From Clostridia bacterium (GTDB lineage: Bacteria; Acidobacteriota; Terriglobia; Terriglobales; Acidobacteriaceae), in assembly GCA_035561135.1 (NCBI GenBank), contig DATMYA010000085.1, forward strand, positions 62,001 to 126,000: 64,000 nucleotides of DNA, given 5' to 3'. Under the pieces are notes generated by a model. It saw nothing but the letters and a program-made list of their open reading frames with translations. It ran no database searches and had not been told where the DNA came from. Each line of letters starts with the position of its first letter. Position 1 is the first letter of the stretch. Position numbers and translations under genes: made by a program. Below are positions 1 through 8,960 of this stretch, one piece after another.

Positions 1-550
1 GGTACTGCCAGATCGCCCACGGATTCAGCAGTAATCCCCAGAAACTTGTCAGCGTCACGCTGCCGTCAGCCGTGCGCTCGTAGGCCACTGGGTGCTGCAT
101 CCACGCGTCAGTCGCGATGATGAAGTATCCCGACAGCCACGAACCAACGAACACCATCATGGCTGAGAACCAGTGCATCCACTTGCTCAAGCGCTTCTCG
201 CCATACAAGAAGAGTCCGAGGAACGCAGACTCCAGGAAGAATGCGAATACGCCTTCCATGGCAAGCGTCTGTCCAATGACTCCGCCAGCGTACTTGGAGA
301 AGTGCGACCAGTTGGTGCCAAACTGGAATTCCATCGGAATCCCGGTCACGACTCCCAGGACGAAGTTGATGCCAAATATTTTTGCCCAGAAGCGAGCGGC
401 TTTGGCGTATCTGTCGTCGTTCTTCCAGATGGCCAGAGACTTGAGTACCACGATCAGCGGCGCCAAGCCCATCGTCAATTGTGGGAATAGGTAGTGGTAC
501 GTCACCGTGAAGGCAAATTGCAGACGGTGAATCAGAAGTGCGCTGTCCAT
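1..550 (-). CDS. cydA: Cytochrome bd ubiquinol oxidase subunit I, 5' part (runs off window)
   Basis: The first 183 residues of a CydA-type quinol oxidase are visible, starting at the ATG whose complement is at 548-550; the gene continues past base 1. CydA is the haem-carrying subunit of the membrane-bound bd oxidase, which reduces O2 to water with quinol. Visible family marks are the N-terminal RLQFAFTVTYHYLFPQLTMG helix, with the His equivalent to E. coli His19 (haem ligand), the block GVVTGIPMEFQFGTNW, and the acidic helix EGVFAFFLES. The window stops just before the next conserved His. No SD is obvious beyond a weak AGGAT. A cydB partner would lie outside the window. Confidence 0.93.
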   Translation of the reverse strand, partial: MDSALLIHRLQFAFTVTYHYLFPQLTMGLAPLIVVLKSLAIWKNDDRYAKAARFWAKIFGINFVLGVVTGIPMEFQFGTNWSHFSKYAGGVIGQTLAMEGVFAFFLESAFLGLFLYGEKRLSKWMHWFSAMMVFVGSWLSGYFIIATDAWMQHPVAYERTADGSVTLTSFWGLLLNPWAIWQY

Positions 551-792
551 GTAGATCCTCAGTGAGGAGATTACCACCGGGAACAACAAAGGTCGTCCAC
601 AGATACCCAAAGAACCAGAGCGCAGAACCTGAAGTGTTTGGGCAGTCGGACAAGGCCCTGGCGTGTTGATTCCCCGCTGTCATTTTCCCGGTGCCCGTCC
701 TAAGCTGCTGTGACTCGCGTCACATAAGGTCGGTTACTCTGCGGCCCAGGAAGTTGCGCGCAGCGGGAGTCTCGGACAAGTTCGTTGCTCAA

Positions 793-820
793 CAAAAAAG
801 GCGCGCACGCGGCGCGCCTT
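793..820 (-). terminator. Rho-independent terminator after the thioesterase gene
   Basis: Perfect 9-bp stem AAGGCGCGC (798-806) with GCGCGCCTT (812-820), loop of 5 nt. On the minus strand it is followed by TTTTTTGTT. It lies 27 bp after the stop of the minus-strand thioesterase gene. Confidence 0.8.
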
Positions 821-846
821 ATCTCACTCCTGCTGCTATTCAATTT

Positions 847-1380
847 CTACTGCTGCAAAGCGCGAGCCTGTCGCTTGCGTTCGGTCTCGACCCGGCGCAT
901 CTCGCGACGATGAGCGGCATCCTCAAAACGGCGCTTCTCTTCGTCTGTCTCAGGAATGGCTGGTGGAATCGACATCTTGCGCCCATGGCGATCCACCGCA
1001 ACATACGTCACGTAGGCCGAGCTGACATGCCTTCGCTCTCCAGTGATGTAGCTCTCCACCAATACCCGCACGCCCGTTTCCAGTGATGTACGGTAAACGC
1101 GGTTGACCGACGACTGGAGAATCACGAGATCGCCGACGTGCACCGGCACCAGGAAATCCAGGTGGTCGATGGAAGCCGTCACGACATTGCTACGGGAATG
1201 CCGTTGAGCGGCCAGTCCTCCGGCAATGTCGATCCAGTGCATAAGGCGTCCGCCAAGCAGCGCGCCCAGCGGGTTCGCGTCGTTGGGCAGAACCATTTCG
1301 ATCATCTCACTCTGGCTCTCGCGCACAGGGCGCCCTGCAACGTTATCTGTTACATCCATGCGTTCTCTCACTTTTTTCAT
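847..1380 (-). CDS. Acyl-CoA thioesterase (hotdog fold, YciA/BFIT-like)
   Basis: Single hotdog-fold domain of the cytosolic acyl-CoA thioesterase group, which hydrolyses acyl-CoA to free acid and CoA. The key block is LPNDANPLGALLGGRLMHWI, where the Asn/Asp-Pro-x-Gly segment matches the active site seen in this family, followed by HLDFLVPVHVGDLVIL. The C-terminal 40 residues are charged and probably helical. Start is uncertain: ATG at 1380 (used here), ATG at 1359 preceded by GTGAGAG, or TTG at 1422, which would overlap the stop of the upstream gene by 4 nt and imply coupling. Function is called by family only; the natural substrate is unknown. Confidence 0.85.
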   Translation of the reverse strand: MKKVRERMDVTDNVAGRPVRESQSEMIEMVLPNDANPLGALLGGRLMHWIDIAGGLAAQRHSRSNVVTASIDHLDFLVPVHVGDLVILQSSVNRVYRTSLETGVRVLVESYITGERRHVSSAYVTYVAVDRHGRKMSIPPAIPETDEEKRRFEDAAHRREMRRVETERKRQARALQQ

Positions 1381-1418
1381 GTTTTCTAATTCGATTGCGA
1401 TTTCAGTTTGCGATTTCT

Positions 1419-1850
1419 TCAAACACCCGCGGAGCGCTCCCGCGGATGACGCCCAAGGTAAGAAGTAAGATAACAGGCAGCCATCGTTTGCATGCGAGAA
1501 TCAGAATGGGTGCTCAGCCAGCAACCCCGGACACAGTCGTATTCGACCGTGCCGTGCTCCACCGGTGCGTGCTGCCGCTCTACCGAGTAGTGTAGACGGA
1601 TGCTCAGGCCTGCATCGCGCGCCACAGCAAACCGCACCGCATCGGCTTTGCGGTCGCCCGGGAGTCGCGGACAAATTTGTGCGTAACCCAAATTGCACAG
1701 CTCTTTCAATTCCTCGTCGCTGGGCCGGATTCCTTCGAAGCCCGGAGCCTCGCAGGTTCCGGCAAACCCATCCCCCAGCGGCAGCCGTTGCCGATGCGGC
1801 CACAGTTCGACATCGAGCCGGACAGTAGGCTTGAAGAATGGGCAGGCCAC
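1419..1850 (-). CDS. Conserved acidobacterial Cys-rich protein, unknown function
   Basis: 143 residues, unrecognised function. It begins MACPFF and carries further Cys in GTCEAPG, ELCNLGYAQICPRLP, EYDCVRGCW and AACYL, a spacing that suggests a bound metal or Fe-S cluster. I have seen similar proteins (N-terminal CPFF, a middle CNLGYA-x-CPRLP) in Acidobacteria, but I cannot name a family. The stop overlaps the first possible start (TTG 1422) of the thioesterase gene, so the two are probably cotranscribed. No signal peptide or membrane segment is visible. Confidence 0.7.
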   Translation of the reverse strand: MACPFFKPTVRLDVELWPHRQRLPLGDGFAGTCEAPGFEGIRPSDEELKELCNLGYAQICPRLPGDRKADAVRFAVARDAGLSIRLHYSVERQHAPVEHGTVEYDCVRGCWLSTHSDSRMQTMAACYLTSYLGRHPRERSAGV

Positions 1851-2093
1851 GGAAAATCCCTCTCAGCTCATTTCGCTTGTTGACGGTTGTCGCGAACGTG
1901 AAGGGAGTCCACGCGCGTCGCCCTATTCTAGCTTCGCTCGGCGCAGCGTGCCATTACGAATTCCAGCGGTCGCTGCGCCTGCGATCCGGTCCGCGCGCCG
2001 CGCACGTCTGACGCATTCAATACTGAGAGGCAGCCTCACCTCAAAAATCTGCTCCGGTGCAGTAGTATGTCAATCATTCCTGAAAGGACCCGA

Positions 2094-2420
2094 ATGACCG
2101 AGAATCCCCGAGTCGCAATGTTGAGAGAGATCTTAACGGAAAACCCCGGCGACGCGTTTGCGCGTTACGGCCTCGCCATGGAATATTCAAACGCAGGCGA
2201 CACCGACGCCGCGCTGGCAGAATTCCGCAGCCTGCTCGACAGGCATCCCGACTACACGGCCGGATACTTTATGGCCGCACAAACTCTCGCACGCGCTGAG
2301 CGCAAGGACGAAGCGAAAACAATGCTGAATACCGGCATCGCCTCCGCGCAGCGCACAAGCAACCGGCAAGCACAGTCCGAAATGCAGGCCATGCTCGACG
2401 AACTGGAACTCGATTATTAA
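2094..2420 (+). CDS. Small TPR-repeat protein
   Basis: 108 residues, mostly two to three tetratricopeptide repeats: the segments AFARYGLAMEYSNAGDTDAA, LDRHPDYTAGYFMAAQTLAR and EAKTMLNTGIASAQR show the W/G-Y-A-x-P spacing. TPR proteins act as scaffolds for protein partners; no partner can be named here. The start at 2094 is chosen because GAAAGGA precedes it at good distance, whereas the ATG at 2067 has no SD. No signal peptide, so probably cytosolic. Convergent with the S41 protease gene. Confidence 0.82.
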   Translation: MTENPRVAMLREILTENPGDAFARYGLAMEYSNAGDTDAALAEFRSLLDRHPDYTAGYFMAAQTLARAERKDEAKTMLNTGIASAQRTSNRQAQSEMQAMLDELELDY

Positions 2421-2429
2421 AAGGAAGGG

Positions 2430-2452
2430 CGGGCGAGCATACCGCTCGCCCG
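2430..2452. terminator. Hairpin between convergent genes
   Basis: Stem CGGGCGAG (2430-2437) with CTCGCCCG (2445-2452), 7-nt loop. Neither side carries a good T-run, so it is a weak terminator candidate shared by the TPR gene and the S41 protease gene. Confidence 0.4.
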
Positions 2453-2483
2453 AAATGCCAGTTGGTGCTGTTGAGCGTAAGCC

Positions 2484-3818
2484 TTAGTCTCCGCTGCTGC
2501 CCACAGCAACCTTCTCCTTTTCCTTAACCTTGTACCCGATTTTGTCCCGTGCCATAGAGACGGCCTTATCCTGGCACACGTCGCGGTCATTCATCATGTC
2601 ATCACCGGTGGGGATACAGACAACGTCAGGCGTCACGCCGCGCTTCTCGAGTTCTTCGCCATCCGGAAACACAGCACGAGCCGTGCCGATCTGCACGCCG
2701 TAAGGGATTGCGTTTTGGGCACCGTTCGTGCCGGAGAAAAAGCGCGAGACGGTTACCCGCCCCGGCGAGTGATCGCCGATCACCACAGCCCTGCCGGTCC
2801 TCTGGAAGTGCCGCGCGAACAGTTCCGCCGCACTTCCCGTTCTGCTGTCGATCAGGATGTACATCGGAACGTTCATGTTAAGCCTCTGCGGCTTCACCAC
2901 CCACGGCTCCGTCTTCTTACGGGAAATTATGGTGAACGCAGCCGTTTCCTTCTGCTCGAATATCCCCGTAAAGCTCTTGAGACAATCGAGGCTGCCGCCC
3001 GGGTTGGAGCGCAGATCTATCACGATCGCCTTAGCTGACCGTACCTTCTCGATCAGTCCCTTCAGGAAATCTTCCCCCTCACTCGGAAACTTGCGAATCC
3101 ACACATAGCCAATTCCACCCTCACGGGTGGCTGTGTAGTAGGGGTGCTCCTGTTCCTCGTTTTCTGCTTCAATGATTGAGTCCCAGATGTCGCCTTCCCG
3201 CGTGCTCGATCCAAGCAGTGCTGGTTCCGTTTTTCTACGAGCTTCCAAGCGCATTGCTCGTGGCGCTTCGTTGCCGGTCTGCACAACCATGTCGATCGAC
3301 AAGCGCGGCCGTAGCACCCGCAGATCAATCATCATTACGTCGAACGTTGCGCGGTCGCACCTATACCCATTGATCGATATCAGCCGGTCGCCGAGTTTCA
3401 GCCCAGCCTTCTCAGCTGCGTCTCCACCCCGCAATTCGAAGATTCGAATGTCATCGCCGATCGCCTTAGCGTCGAAACCGTAGAACAGCTTGATCGCACG
3501 CGCCGGTGGCAGGAACTTCGTATGCGAATCTTGCAACTTATCAACGAATACGTAAATTGCAACCAGCATCTCGGTTACGGATTTTGCTTTGTCGATCCTC
3601 TGGCTGGCAGCCTCGAGCTGCGCCTTCCAATCCAGCGACTTCAGGCCGGGGTCGTAGAAGTTTTTTTCTACGTCTCCCGCCACGTTCTTCAAGATAGCTT
3701 TGTACCGGCCTCGTTCGAAAGAGAGGTCATCCGCAGCAGCGCATGGCACCACCAAGGATAGCGCAGCCGCTACGATTGCAAGCACACACAGGGCCCGGAG
3801 TGCAGAGATGCGGATCAT
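2484..3818 (-). CDS. Exported S41-family protease with PDZ domain
   Basis: 444 residues. A signal peptide (about 1-29, ending ALSLVVPCAAA) points to export. A PDZ domain (about 115-190, AGLKLGDRLISINGYRC) is followed by the S41 peptidase core with AIVIDLRSNPGGSLD and the nucleophile region RTGSAAELFA. This family trims or degrades periplasmic proteins, with the PDZ domain gating access. Odd: where Prc/CtpA enzymes have GEPTFGKG, holding the catalytic Lys of the Ser-Lys dyad, this one reads GDHSPGRV, so the Lys appears to be Arg. It may use another base, be inactive, or belong to a Lys-less S41 branch. Confidence 0.85.
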   Translation of the reverse strand: MIRISALRALCVLAIVAAALSLVVPCAAADDLSFERGRYKAILKNVAGDVEKNFYDPGLKSLDWKAQLEAASQRIDKAKSVTEMLVAIYVFVDKLQDSHTKFLPPARAIKLFYGFDAKAIGDDIRIFELRGGDAAEKAGLKLGDRLISINGYRCDRATFDVMMIDLRVLRPRLSIDMVVQTGNEAPRAMRLEARRKTEPALLGSSTREGDIWDSIIEAENEEQEHPYYTATREGGIGYVWIRKFPSEGEDFLKGLIEKVRSAKAIVIDLRSNPGGSLDCLKSFTGIFEQKETAAFTIISRKKTEPWVVKPQRLNMNVPMYILIDSRTGSAAELFARHFQRTGRAVVIGDHSPGRVTVSRFFSGTNGAQNAIPYGVQIGTARAVFPDGEELEKRGVTPDVVCIPTGDDMMNDRDVCQDKAVSMARDKIGYKVKEKEKVAVGSSGD

Positions 3819-3921
3819 CGTTAAGCCTCCTGGTTTGGTGCCCGTCCTTATACTGCTTCCTCTTCACCGGTGTATGTGACGGGGTGGATATTTTTCGTTC
3901 GCCGAATAAGCCTGGATTCGA

Positions 3922-4725
3922 CTACTTGGGCGATTTCGAAACCGGCTTCGCCGCTTTGCGCATCAACGATTCCAGCGTCTCTGGAAACAGCCTGTACATC
4001 CAGATCACCAGCCAGTCTCGCGCCGGGACCACGATCTCGCGTTTGTTGCGCTTGTAGCCGTTCACCACCGCCTGCGCGACGCGTTCAGCGGGAATGCCCC
4101 GTTGTTTCGCGCCGCCGATTCTTTGGTACTCGGTCCCGCGCACCGCATTTGCCGCGAAGTCCGTTTTTACGTACCCCGGGCAAACGGTCAGGACGTTGAC
4201 TCCCGTGCCGTGCAGTTCCACCCTCGCCGCTTTGCCGATACTGTTCAGCGCACTCTTGGCCGCACAATAAGCCGCCATGTACGGGACTGCCACGTGTCCG
4301 GCTACGCTGGAGATGTTGATGATGCAGCCTGTGCCCTGCTCTCGCATGACAGGTGCAACCAGTTGCATCGCGTCGATCACGCCGAACAAGTTGGTGTCGA
4401 ACATACGCCGGCACTCACCAACATCCAGCTTTTCGACCGAATCCAACAGTCCGAAGCCGGCGTTGTTTACCCAGACATCGATGCGACCATAGCTGACCAG
4501 CGTACTCCGGAGTAGCTGCTGGAGTTCCTCGCGTGACCTCACATCGCAGGCCAGTGCCATCGTTTGATCGAGCATGCCTATGCGTTGCCGCGCCGCCTCC
4601 GCCCGCGCCAGGTCGCGTGAGGAGAGCACGACCGTAGCGCCTTCCGACGCAAACTGCCGGGCTATCGCCTCACCAATCCCCATTGACGCGCCGGTCACGA
4701 CCACAACTTTTCCTGCGAGTGTCAT
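3922..4725 (-). CDS. Short-chain dehydrogenase/reductase
   Basis: 267 residues of classical SDR. The cofactor site is TGASMGIG (about 11-18), the structural motif NNAG (about 87-90), and the catalytic residues are the Ser of NISSVAG and YCAAK (Tyr and Lys). The protein oxidises or reduces an alcohol/ketone with NAD(P); an Arg-rich segment SSRDLARAEAAR after strand 2 suits NADP(H) (inference). The C-terminal DWLVIWMYRLFPETLESLM is hydrophobic and may sit at the membrane. It stands alone, divergent from the MoxR ATPase gene, so the substrate cannot be inferred. Confidence 0.88.
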   Translation of the reverse strand: MTLAGKVVVVTGASMGIGEAIARQFASEGATVVLSSRDLARAEAARQRIGMLDQTMALACDVRSREELQQLLRSTLVSYGRIDVWVNNAGFGLLDSVEKLDVGECRRMFDTNLFGVIDAMQLVAPVMREQGTGCIINISSVAGHVAVPYMAAYCAAKSALNSIGKAARVELHGTGVNVLTVCPGYVKTDFAANAVRGTEYQRIGGAKQRGIPAERVAQAVVNGYKRNKREIVVPARDWLVIWMYRLFPETLESLMRKAAKPVSKSPK

Positions 4726-4875
4726 GCTCTGCTTGTATGTGGCTTGAGAAGCAAAGTCAATGCGAGAAACGGGAAAGTGCGCAACGCTTCAGCGGCATTT
4801 CACGTCCAATGAGATATGTCCGAACAGCAGGCCTAGGACCCGGACTGTCGTCACACGCATTTGTGATAAGCGACG

Positions 4876-4881
4876 TATAAT
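4876..4881 (+). promoter_or_regulatory. Possible -10 box for the MoxR/VWA pair
   Basis: Perfect TATAAT 112 bp before the MoxR ATPase start. No convincing -35 hexamer is seen 16-18 bp upstream, so only the -10 is claimed. Confidence 0.4.
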
Positions 4882-4993
4882 CCGGGTCCATCCTCCCGCG
4901 CAATGCGGGATGCGGATTTCCCCAACGAGCAAACAGCGTTGGCCCTGGAATGCCCTTCCGTTCAGCTGGATTCGGCAGGAGGTATAGCTCTCG

Positions 4994-6493
4994 ATGAAGC
5001 TGTCGCGAACCCTCGGCGAACTCCGCCACAGTACTTATTCTGAAGACCGTCTGCGCCATCGCCGCGTAAAGGACGAGATGAGAGAGAACCTCGTCGGTCG
5101 CCTGCGACAGGGCGGCACCCTGTTTCCCGGCATTGTCGGTTACGAAGACACGGTGGTTCCGCAACTCGTCAATGCCGTTCTCTCGCGCCACAACTTCATT
5201 CTGCTCGGCCTTCGCGGGCAGGCCAAGAGCCGCATTCTTCGCGCGCTTACTTCCCTGTTGGACGCCGAGACGCCTTACGTTGCCGGGTGCGAGATCCACG
5301 ACAACCCTTACGCGCCGCTTTGCCGACGCTGTCGCGAACTCATCGCCGAAATTGGCGACGAAACCCCCATCACCTATCTCTCCGCGGATGATCGTTATGT
5401 CGAGAAGCTCGCCACTCCCGACGTTACGATTGCCGACCTCATCGGCGACATAGATCCCATTAAGGCCGCACGTGGCGGCCACGAGCTCAGCAGTGAGTTC
5501 ACCGTCCACTATGGACTTCTCCCTCGCGCCAATCGCGGCATTTTCGCCATCAACGAACTGCCCGATCTTGCCGGAAAAATCCAGGTCGGGCTTTTCAATA
5601 TCATGCAAGAGGGCGACATACAGATCAAAGGCTATCCAGTCCGTCTGCCGCTCGACGTCGCTCTGGTCTTCACCGCCAATCCCGAGGACTACACGGCGCG
5701 GGGCAAAATCATTACGCCCCTCAAGGATCGCATCGGCTCCGAAATTCGCACACACTATCCGGTGACAGTCGAAGAAGGAATTTCCATCACCTCGCAGGAA
5801 GCCTGGATAGATCGCGATGGCTACAAATTGCAGGTTCCCAAGTACGTGCGCGAAATCGTGGAGCACATCGCATTCGTCGCGCGCGAAGACAAACGGATCG
5901 ACAAGCGCTCCGGCGTGAGCCAGCGCCTGCCCATCAGCGTCATGGAGAACGTGATTTCGAATGCCGAGCGGCGCGCCATTCGCGGAGACGAGCAGTGCGT
6001 TGTGCCTCGTGTCTCGGACGTCTACTCCGCTTTGCCCGCCATAACCGGCAAGCTCGAACTTGAGTACGAAGGAGAGATGAAAGGGGCCGGCACTGTCACT
6101 CAGGAGATTATCCGCGTATCCATCGCACGTACCTTCGACACGTACTTCCAGAACGTTAATTTGAAGCAGATCGTCCAGTGGTTCGAACTCGGCGGAGAGA
6201 TTCAGGTACTCGACTCGACCCCTGCCGTCGAAATGCTTCAACTGCTCCGTAGCATCCAGGGCTTGCTCGACAAGCTGGACACCTTAGAACTCTCGGACAC
6301 CGATTTGCCCGAGGTACAGGTATCTGCGGCGGAGTTCGTTCTCGAAGGCCTACATGCCCACAAGCGCATTGGACGCACAGAGGAGCGCGTGTTCACCGCT
6401 GGCGAGCGCCAGCCCAAGCGTCCCGAGCGCGAGTTTAAACGTGACGACCTGGAGGAAGATGATTTCCGCCGCCGCAGACGCCCATTCAACTGA
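4994..6493 (+). CDS. MoxR-type AAA+ ATPase (magnesium-chelatase ChlI-like)
   Basis: 499 residues. AAA+ ATPase of the MoxR/chelatase-I group: Walker A GLRGQAKSR (about 74-82), a Walker B-like GIFAINELPDLAGKIQ, and the sensor region ALVFTANPEDYTARGKI. An insert with four Cys (C of AGCEIHDNPYAPLCRRCREL) may bind zinc. MoxR ATPases act with a von Willebrand A protein to mature or load metals into client complexes; the next gene encodes exactly such a partner. An AGGAGG lies 11 nt before the ATG. The C-terminus is Arg-rich. The client is unknown, and no chlorophyll or B12 genes are nearby, so a metal-chelatase role is unlikely. Confidence 0.88.
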   Translation: MKLSRTLGELRHSTYSEDRLRHRRVKDEMRENLVGRLRQGGTLFPGIVGYEDTVVPQLVNAVLSRHNFILLGLRGQAKSRILRALTSLLDAETPYVAGCEIHDNPYAPLCRRCRELIAEIGDETPITYLSADDRYVEKLATPDVTIADLIGDIDPIKAARGGHELSSEFTVHYGLLPRANRGIFAINELPDLAGKIQVGLFNIMQEGDIQIKGYPVRLPLDVALVFTANPEDYTARGKIITPLKDRIGSEIRTHYPVTVEEGISITSQEAWIDRDGYKLQVPKYVREIVEHIAFVAREDKRIDKRSGVSQRLPISVMENVISNAERRAIRGDEQCVVPRVSDVYSALPAITGKLELEYEGEMKGAGTVTQEIIRVSIARTFDTYFQNVNLKQIVQWFELGGEIQVLDSTPAVEMLQLLRSIQGLLDKLDTLELSDTDLPEVQVSAAEFVLEGLHAHKRIGRTEERVFTAGERQPKRPEREFKRDDLEEDDFRRRRRPFN

Positions 6494-6676
6494 GAGTAGT
6501 CGGCGGACTTCGGACGGCAGACGGCGGACGCAAGGCACCAGACTTCAGACGCCTTCAGGCGTGCCGTAAGTCGCACTGAATGAACGCCGGCTTTAGCCGC
6601 TGAGCGTCAATGTTTCGATGCAGGCTACTTAGCCGCTGAGGTGAATTGGATTTTCTAGACCCTCGACTCGACCAAT

Positions 6677-7921
6677 ATGAAGCGTATCCGCTACTCAAAA
6701 TACATCCCCGACCCTGCCGGCGAAATGAGCATGGAAGATCTGCTCGATGCCCTCTCGGACTTCCTGTTGCAGAGCGGCTTCGAGCAGATGTACTCGCGCT
6801 TCCAGCAACCGGGGGATGACGAGCAGGCGCTCAATGCCCTGCGCGCGGCCATCCGCGATGCGCTCCTGAACGGGGACCTCTTCGATGAGGAGCTGCAACA
6901 GGAGATTGAGCAGATGCAGGCTGAGGGCACGCTCGATAAGCTAATTGATCAGGTCATTGAGCGCATGGAGCAGGAAGACTACATTTCCGTTGACGCGCCG
7001 CACGATCCCGCGCGCCAGTCCAGCGTGGGCGGACAGGTCGGACAGCAGCAGGGCGAAGCCCGCTTCGAGGTCACCGACAAGGGACTCGATTTTCTCGGAT
7101 ACCGCACCCTTCGCGACCTTCTCGGTTCGCTTGGCAAGTCCAGCTTCGGGCGCCACGACACGCGCGATCTCGCTACCGGCGTCGAAGCCAGCGGCGCCAG
7201 CAAGCAGTATGAGTTCGGAGACACGCTCAACCTTGACATCACCGCCACGCTATCTTCGGCCATACAGCGCGAAGGCCTCTCGCTTCCGCTGAACATCGAG
7301 TACAAAGATCTTCAAGTACACCAGTGCGAATACCAGTCGTCGTGCGCGACGGTGCTCATGCTCGACTGTTCCCACTCCATGATCCTTTATGGTGAAGACC
7401 GTTTCACACCGGCGAAGAAAGTCGCGATGGCTCTCTCGCAGCTTATTCGCACGCAGTACCCCGGCGACTCGCTTTCACTCGTTCTCTTCCACGACTCGGC
7501 CGAGGAGGTTCCGATATCGCAACTCGCGCGAGTCAAGGTCGGCCCGTACTACACCAATACGCGCGAGGGGCTCCGCCTGGCACAACGCATTCTCCAGCGC
7601 CAGCGCAAGGACATGAAGCAGATTGTTATGATCACCGACGGCAAGCCCTCGGCGCTCACGCTAGAAGACGGACGCATTTACAAAAATGCCTTCGGCCTTG
7701 ATCCGCTCGTGGTCAGCAAGACACTCGAAGAAGTTTCCAAGTGCAAGCGCGCAGGAGTTCTGATTAACACATTCATGCTCGCCAGCGATCACGGCCTTGT
7801 TCAGTTCGTGCAGAAGGTGACTGAAATGTGCCGCGGCAAAGCATATTTCACGACACCCTACACGCTAGGCCAATACCTGCTCATGGACTACATGGCGCGC
7901 AAGATGAAGACGATTCACTAG
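6677..7921 (+). CDS. VWA-domain protein, partner of the MoxR ATPase
   Basis: 414 residues. The C-terminal half is a von Willebrand A domain with an intact MIDAS metal site: [13 protein letters not shown] (D-x-S-x-S, about 229-233), a Thr in the loop near [10 protein letters not shown], and MITDGKPSA. The N-terminal 130 residues are acidic and helical, as in the ChlD/BchD linker. It follows the MoxR gene by 183 bp on the same strand, the usual MoxR-VWA arrangement. The pair probably forms an ATP-driven chaperone or metal-insertion complex. No signal peptide, so cytosolic. Confidence 0.85.
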   Translation: MKRIRYSKYIPDPAGEMSMEDLLDALSDFLLQSGFEQMYSRFQQPGDDEQALNALRAAIRDALLNGDLFDEELQQEIEQMQAEGTLDKLIDQVIERMEQEDYISVDAPHDPARQSSVGGQVGQQQGEARFEVTDKGLDFLGYRTLRDLLGSLGKSSFGRHDTRDLATGVEASGASKQYEFGDTLNLDITATLSSAIQREGLSLPLNIEYKDLQVHQCEYQSSCATVLMLDCSHSMILYGEDRFTPAKKVAMALSQLIRTQYPGDSLSLVLFHDSAEEVPISQLARVKVGPYYTNTREGLRLAQRILQRQRKDMKQIVMITDGKPSALTLEDGRIYKNAFGLDPLVVSKTLEEVSKCKRAGVLINTFMLASDHGLVQFVQKVTEMCRGKAYFTTPYTLGQYLLMDYMARKMKTIH

Positions 7922-8309
7922 CAGTGACCAGTTGGCAGTGGCCAGTTGCCAGTGGCCAGTAGTTAGTCAAAGCATCTCATTGTCTTCCTTCTATGAAAAA
8001 AGGCATACCTGTCCAGTGATGTACGCGAAAAGGCTGCGGACAGTCTCCTATTCGTGAGTAACAAAATCTCTGGTGAATAGCTACGCCAACGTGGATCATC
8101 AGGGCGCACCTCCTGTTTGAGCTTGTGCTTCGAGCACCTCTACTACTCACAGGAAGTACGCCTTTATTTATATCTGAGCGAAGCGACGAAGTCGCGTAGT
8201 CGAAAGAGCAATATCGATGACAGCGGTACAAATGGGGTCCTTCGACTCCGCTACGCTCCGCTCAGGAAGACACAACCATGACAAAGCGATGAACAATAAT
8301 GATGTGGCG
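7922..8309. other. Intergenic region made of repeats
   Basis: 388 bp between convergent genes with no supported gene. It opens with a GCCAGT-type array (7925-7962: repeats of GGCAGTGGCCAGTTGCCAGT) and holds one inverted dispersed element (8174-8265). The open frame on the minus strand here is only the translation of the repeat. Confidence 0.6.
8174..8265. repeat. Dispersed inverted repeat, type B copy 1
   Basis: Left arm starts CTGAGCG (8174-8180) and ends GTCGAA (8199-8204); right arm starts TTCGAC (8241) and ends CGCTCAG (8259-8265). The ends are mutual reverse complements. Related copies lie at 14695-14829, 17253-17349 and, as a single arm, at 37732-37771. Confidence 0.75.
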
Positions 8310-8960
8310 CTAGTGCAGGGCTGGCAATTGAACTTCCTCTTTACGCGCTTGCTGCTTCAAAGTCGTCTGCTCGTACGTATACCGGATCCTGTGAATGACC
8401 GTGATCGTTGAAAAAATCGCCATCACCCAGAGCACGGGCCCCATATGATTGAACAGCGCTCCGATGATGACTAGCACGATGCGTTCCGGCCGTTCCATAA
8501 ATCCGACCTTGCACTTCTCGATGAGCGACTCGGCACGCGCACGCGTGTAACTCACCATGACCGAACTGATCATGACGAACGCCACCAGTACGACATAGAA
8601 GAAGCGGTTGGCGCGAGCGTAGTAAACCAACAAGCCGAAGAAGAGTGCGACGTCGCTATAGCGATCGATGACGGAATCGAAGAAGCCGCCGAAATCCGTT
8701 ACCTGGTTCGTGGCGCGCGCAACGCGGCCGTCCACCATATCGAAGATGCCTGCTCCGATAATGACCAGTCCGGCGTAGAAGAACATGCGCTGCTGGTTAT
8801 TGTCGGAACTCGCGAACCCGAACAGCAGGGCGGCGGCGACGTTGATAAGCAGGCCTATAAACGTCAGCGCGTTGGGGGAAATACGGGTCAGTGCCAGTCC
8901 GTGAACAATCTTGTACAGGACCACGCCACAACCTCGTCCAACTGCGCTTGTCCAGGTCAT
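8310..8960 (-). CDS. CDP-alcohol phosphatidyltransferase
   Basis: 216 residues with several membrane helices. The family signature D-G-x2-A-R-x8-G-x3-D-x3-D is complete in DMVDGRVARATNQVTDFGG followed by FFDSVIDR. Such enzymes join CDP-diacylglycerol to an alcohol (glycerol-phosphate, inositol-phosphate or serine) in the inner membrane, making phospholipid head groups. The acceptor cannot be read from the motif alone. The ATG overlaps the greA stop by 4 nt (ATGA), so the two are translationally coupled. Confidence 0.88.
   Translation of the reverse strand: MTWTSAVGRGCGVVLYKIVHGLALTRISPNALTFIGLLINVAAALLFGFASSDNNQQRMFFYAGLVIIGAGIFDMVDGRVARATNQVTDFGGFFDSVIDRYSDVALFFGLLVYYARANRFFYVVLVAFVMISSVMVSYTRARAESLIEKCKVGFMERPERIVLVIIGALFNHMGPVLWVMAIFSTITVIHRIRYTYEQTTLKQQARKEEVQLPALH

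Noticed and set aside
691..1086. 131-residue open frame on the plus strand
   Set aside because: Overlaps the terminator and the antisense thioesterase gene; no domain.
4757..6241. 494-residue open frame antisense to the MoxR ATPase gene
   Set aside because: Mirror of a high-GC coding frame; the plus strand encodes a full AAA+ protein.
4994..7921. Magnesium or cobalt chelatase for chlorophyll or B12
   Set aside because: No large chelatase subunit or tetrapyrrole gene nearby; only the ATPase-VWA module is present.
7977..8231. 84-residue open frame on the minus strand
   Set aside because: Part of it is the translation of a dispersed repeat; no SD, no homology pattern.
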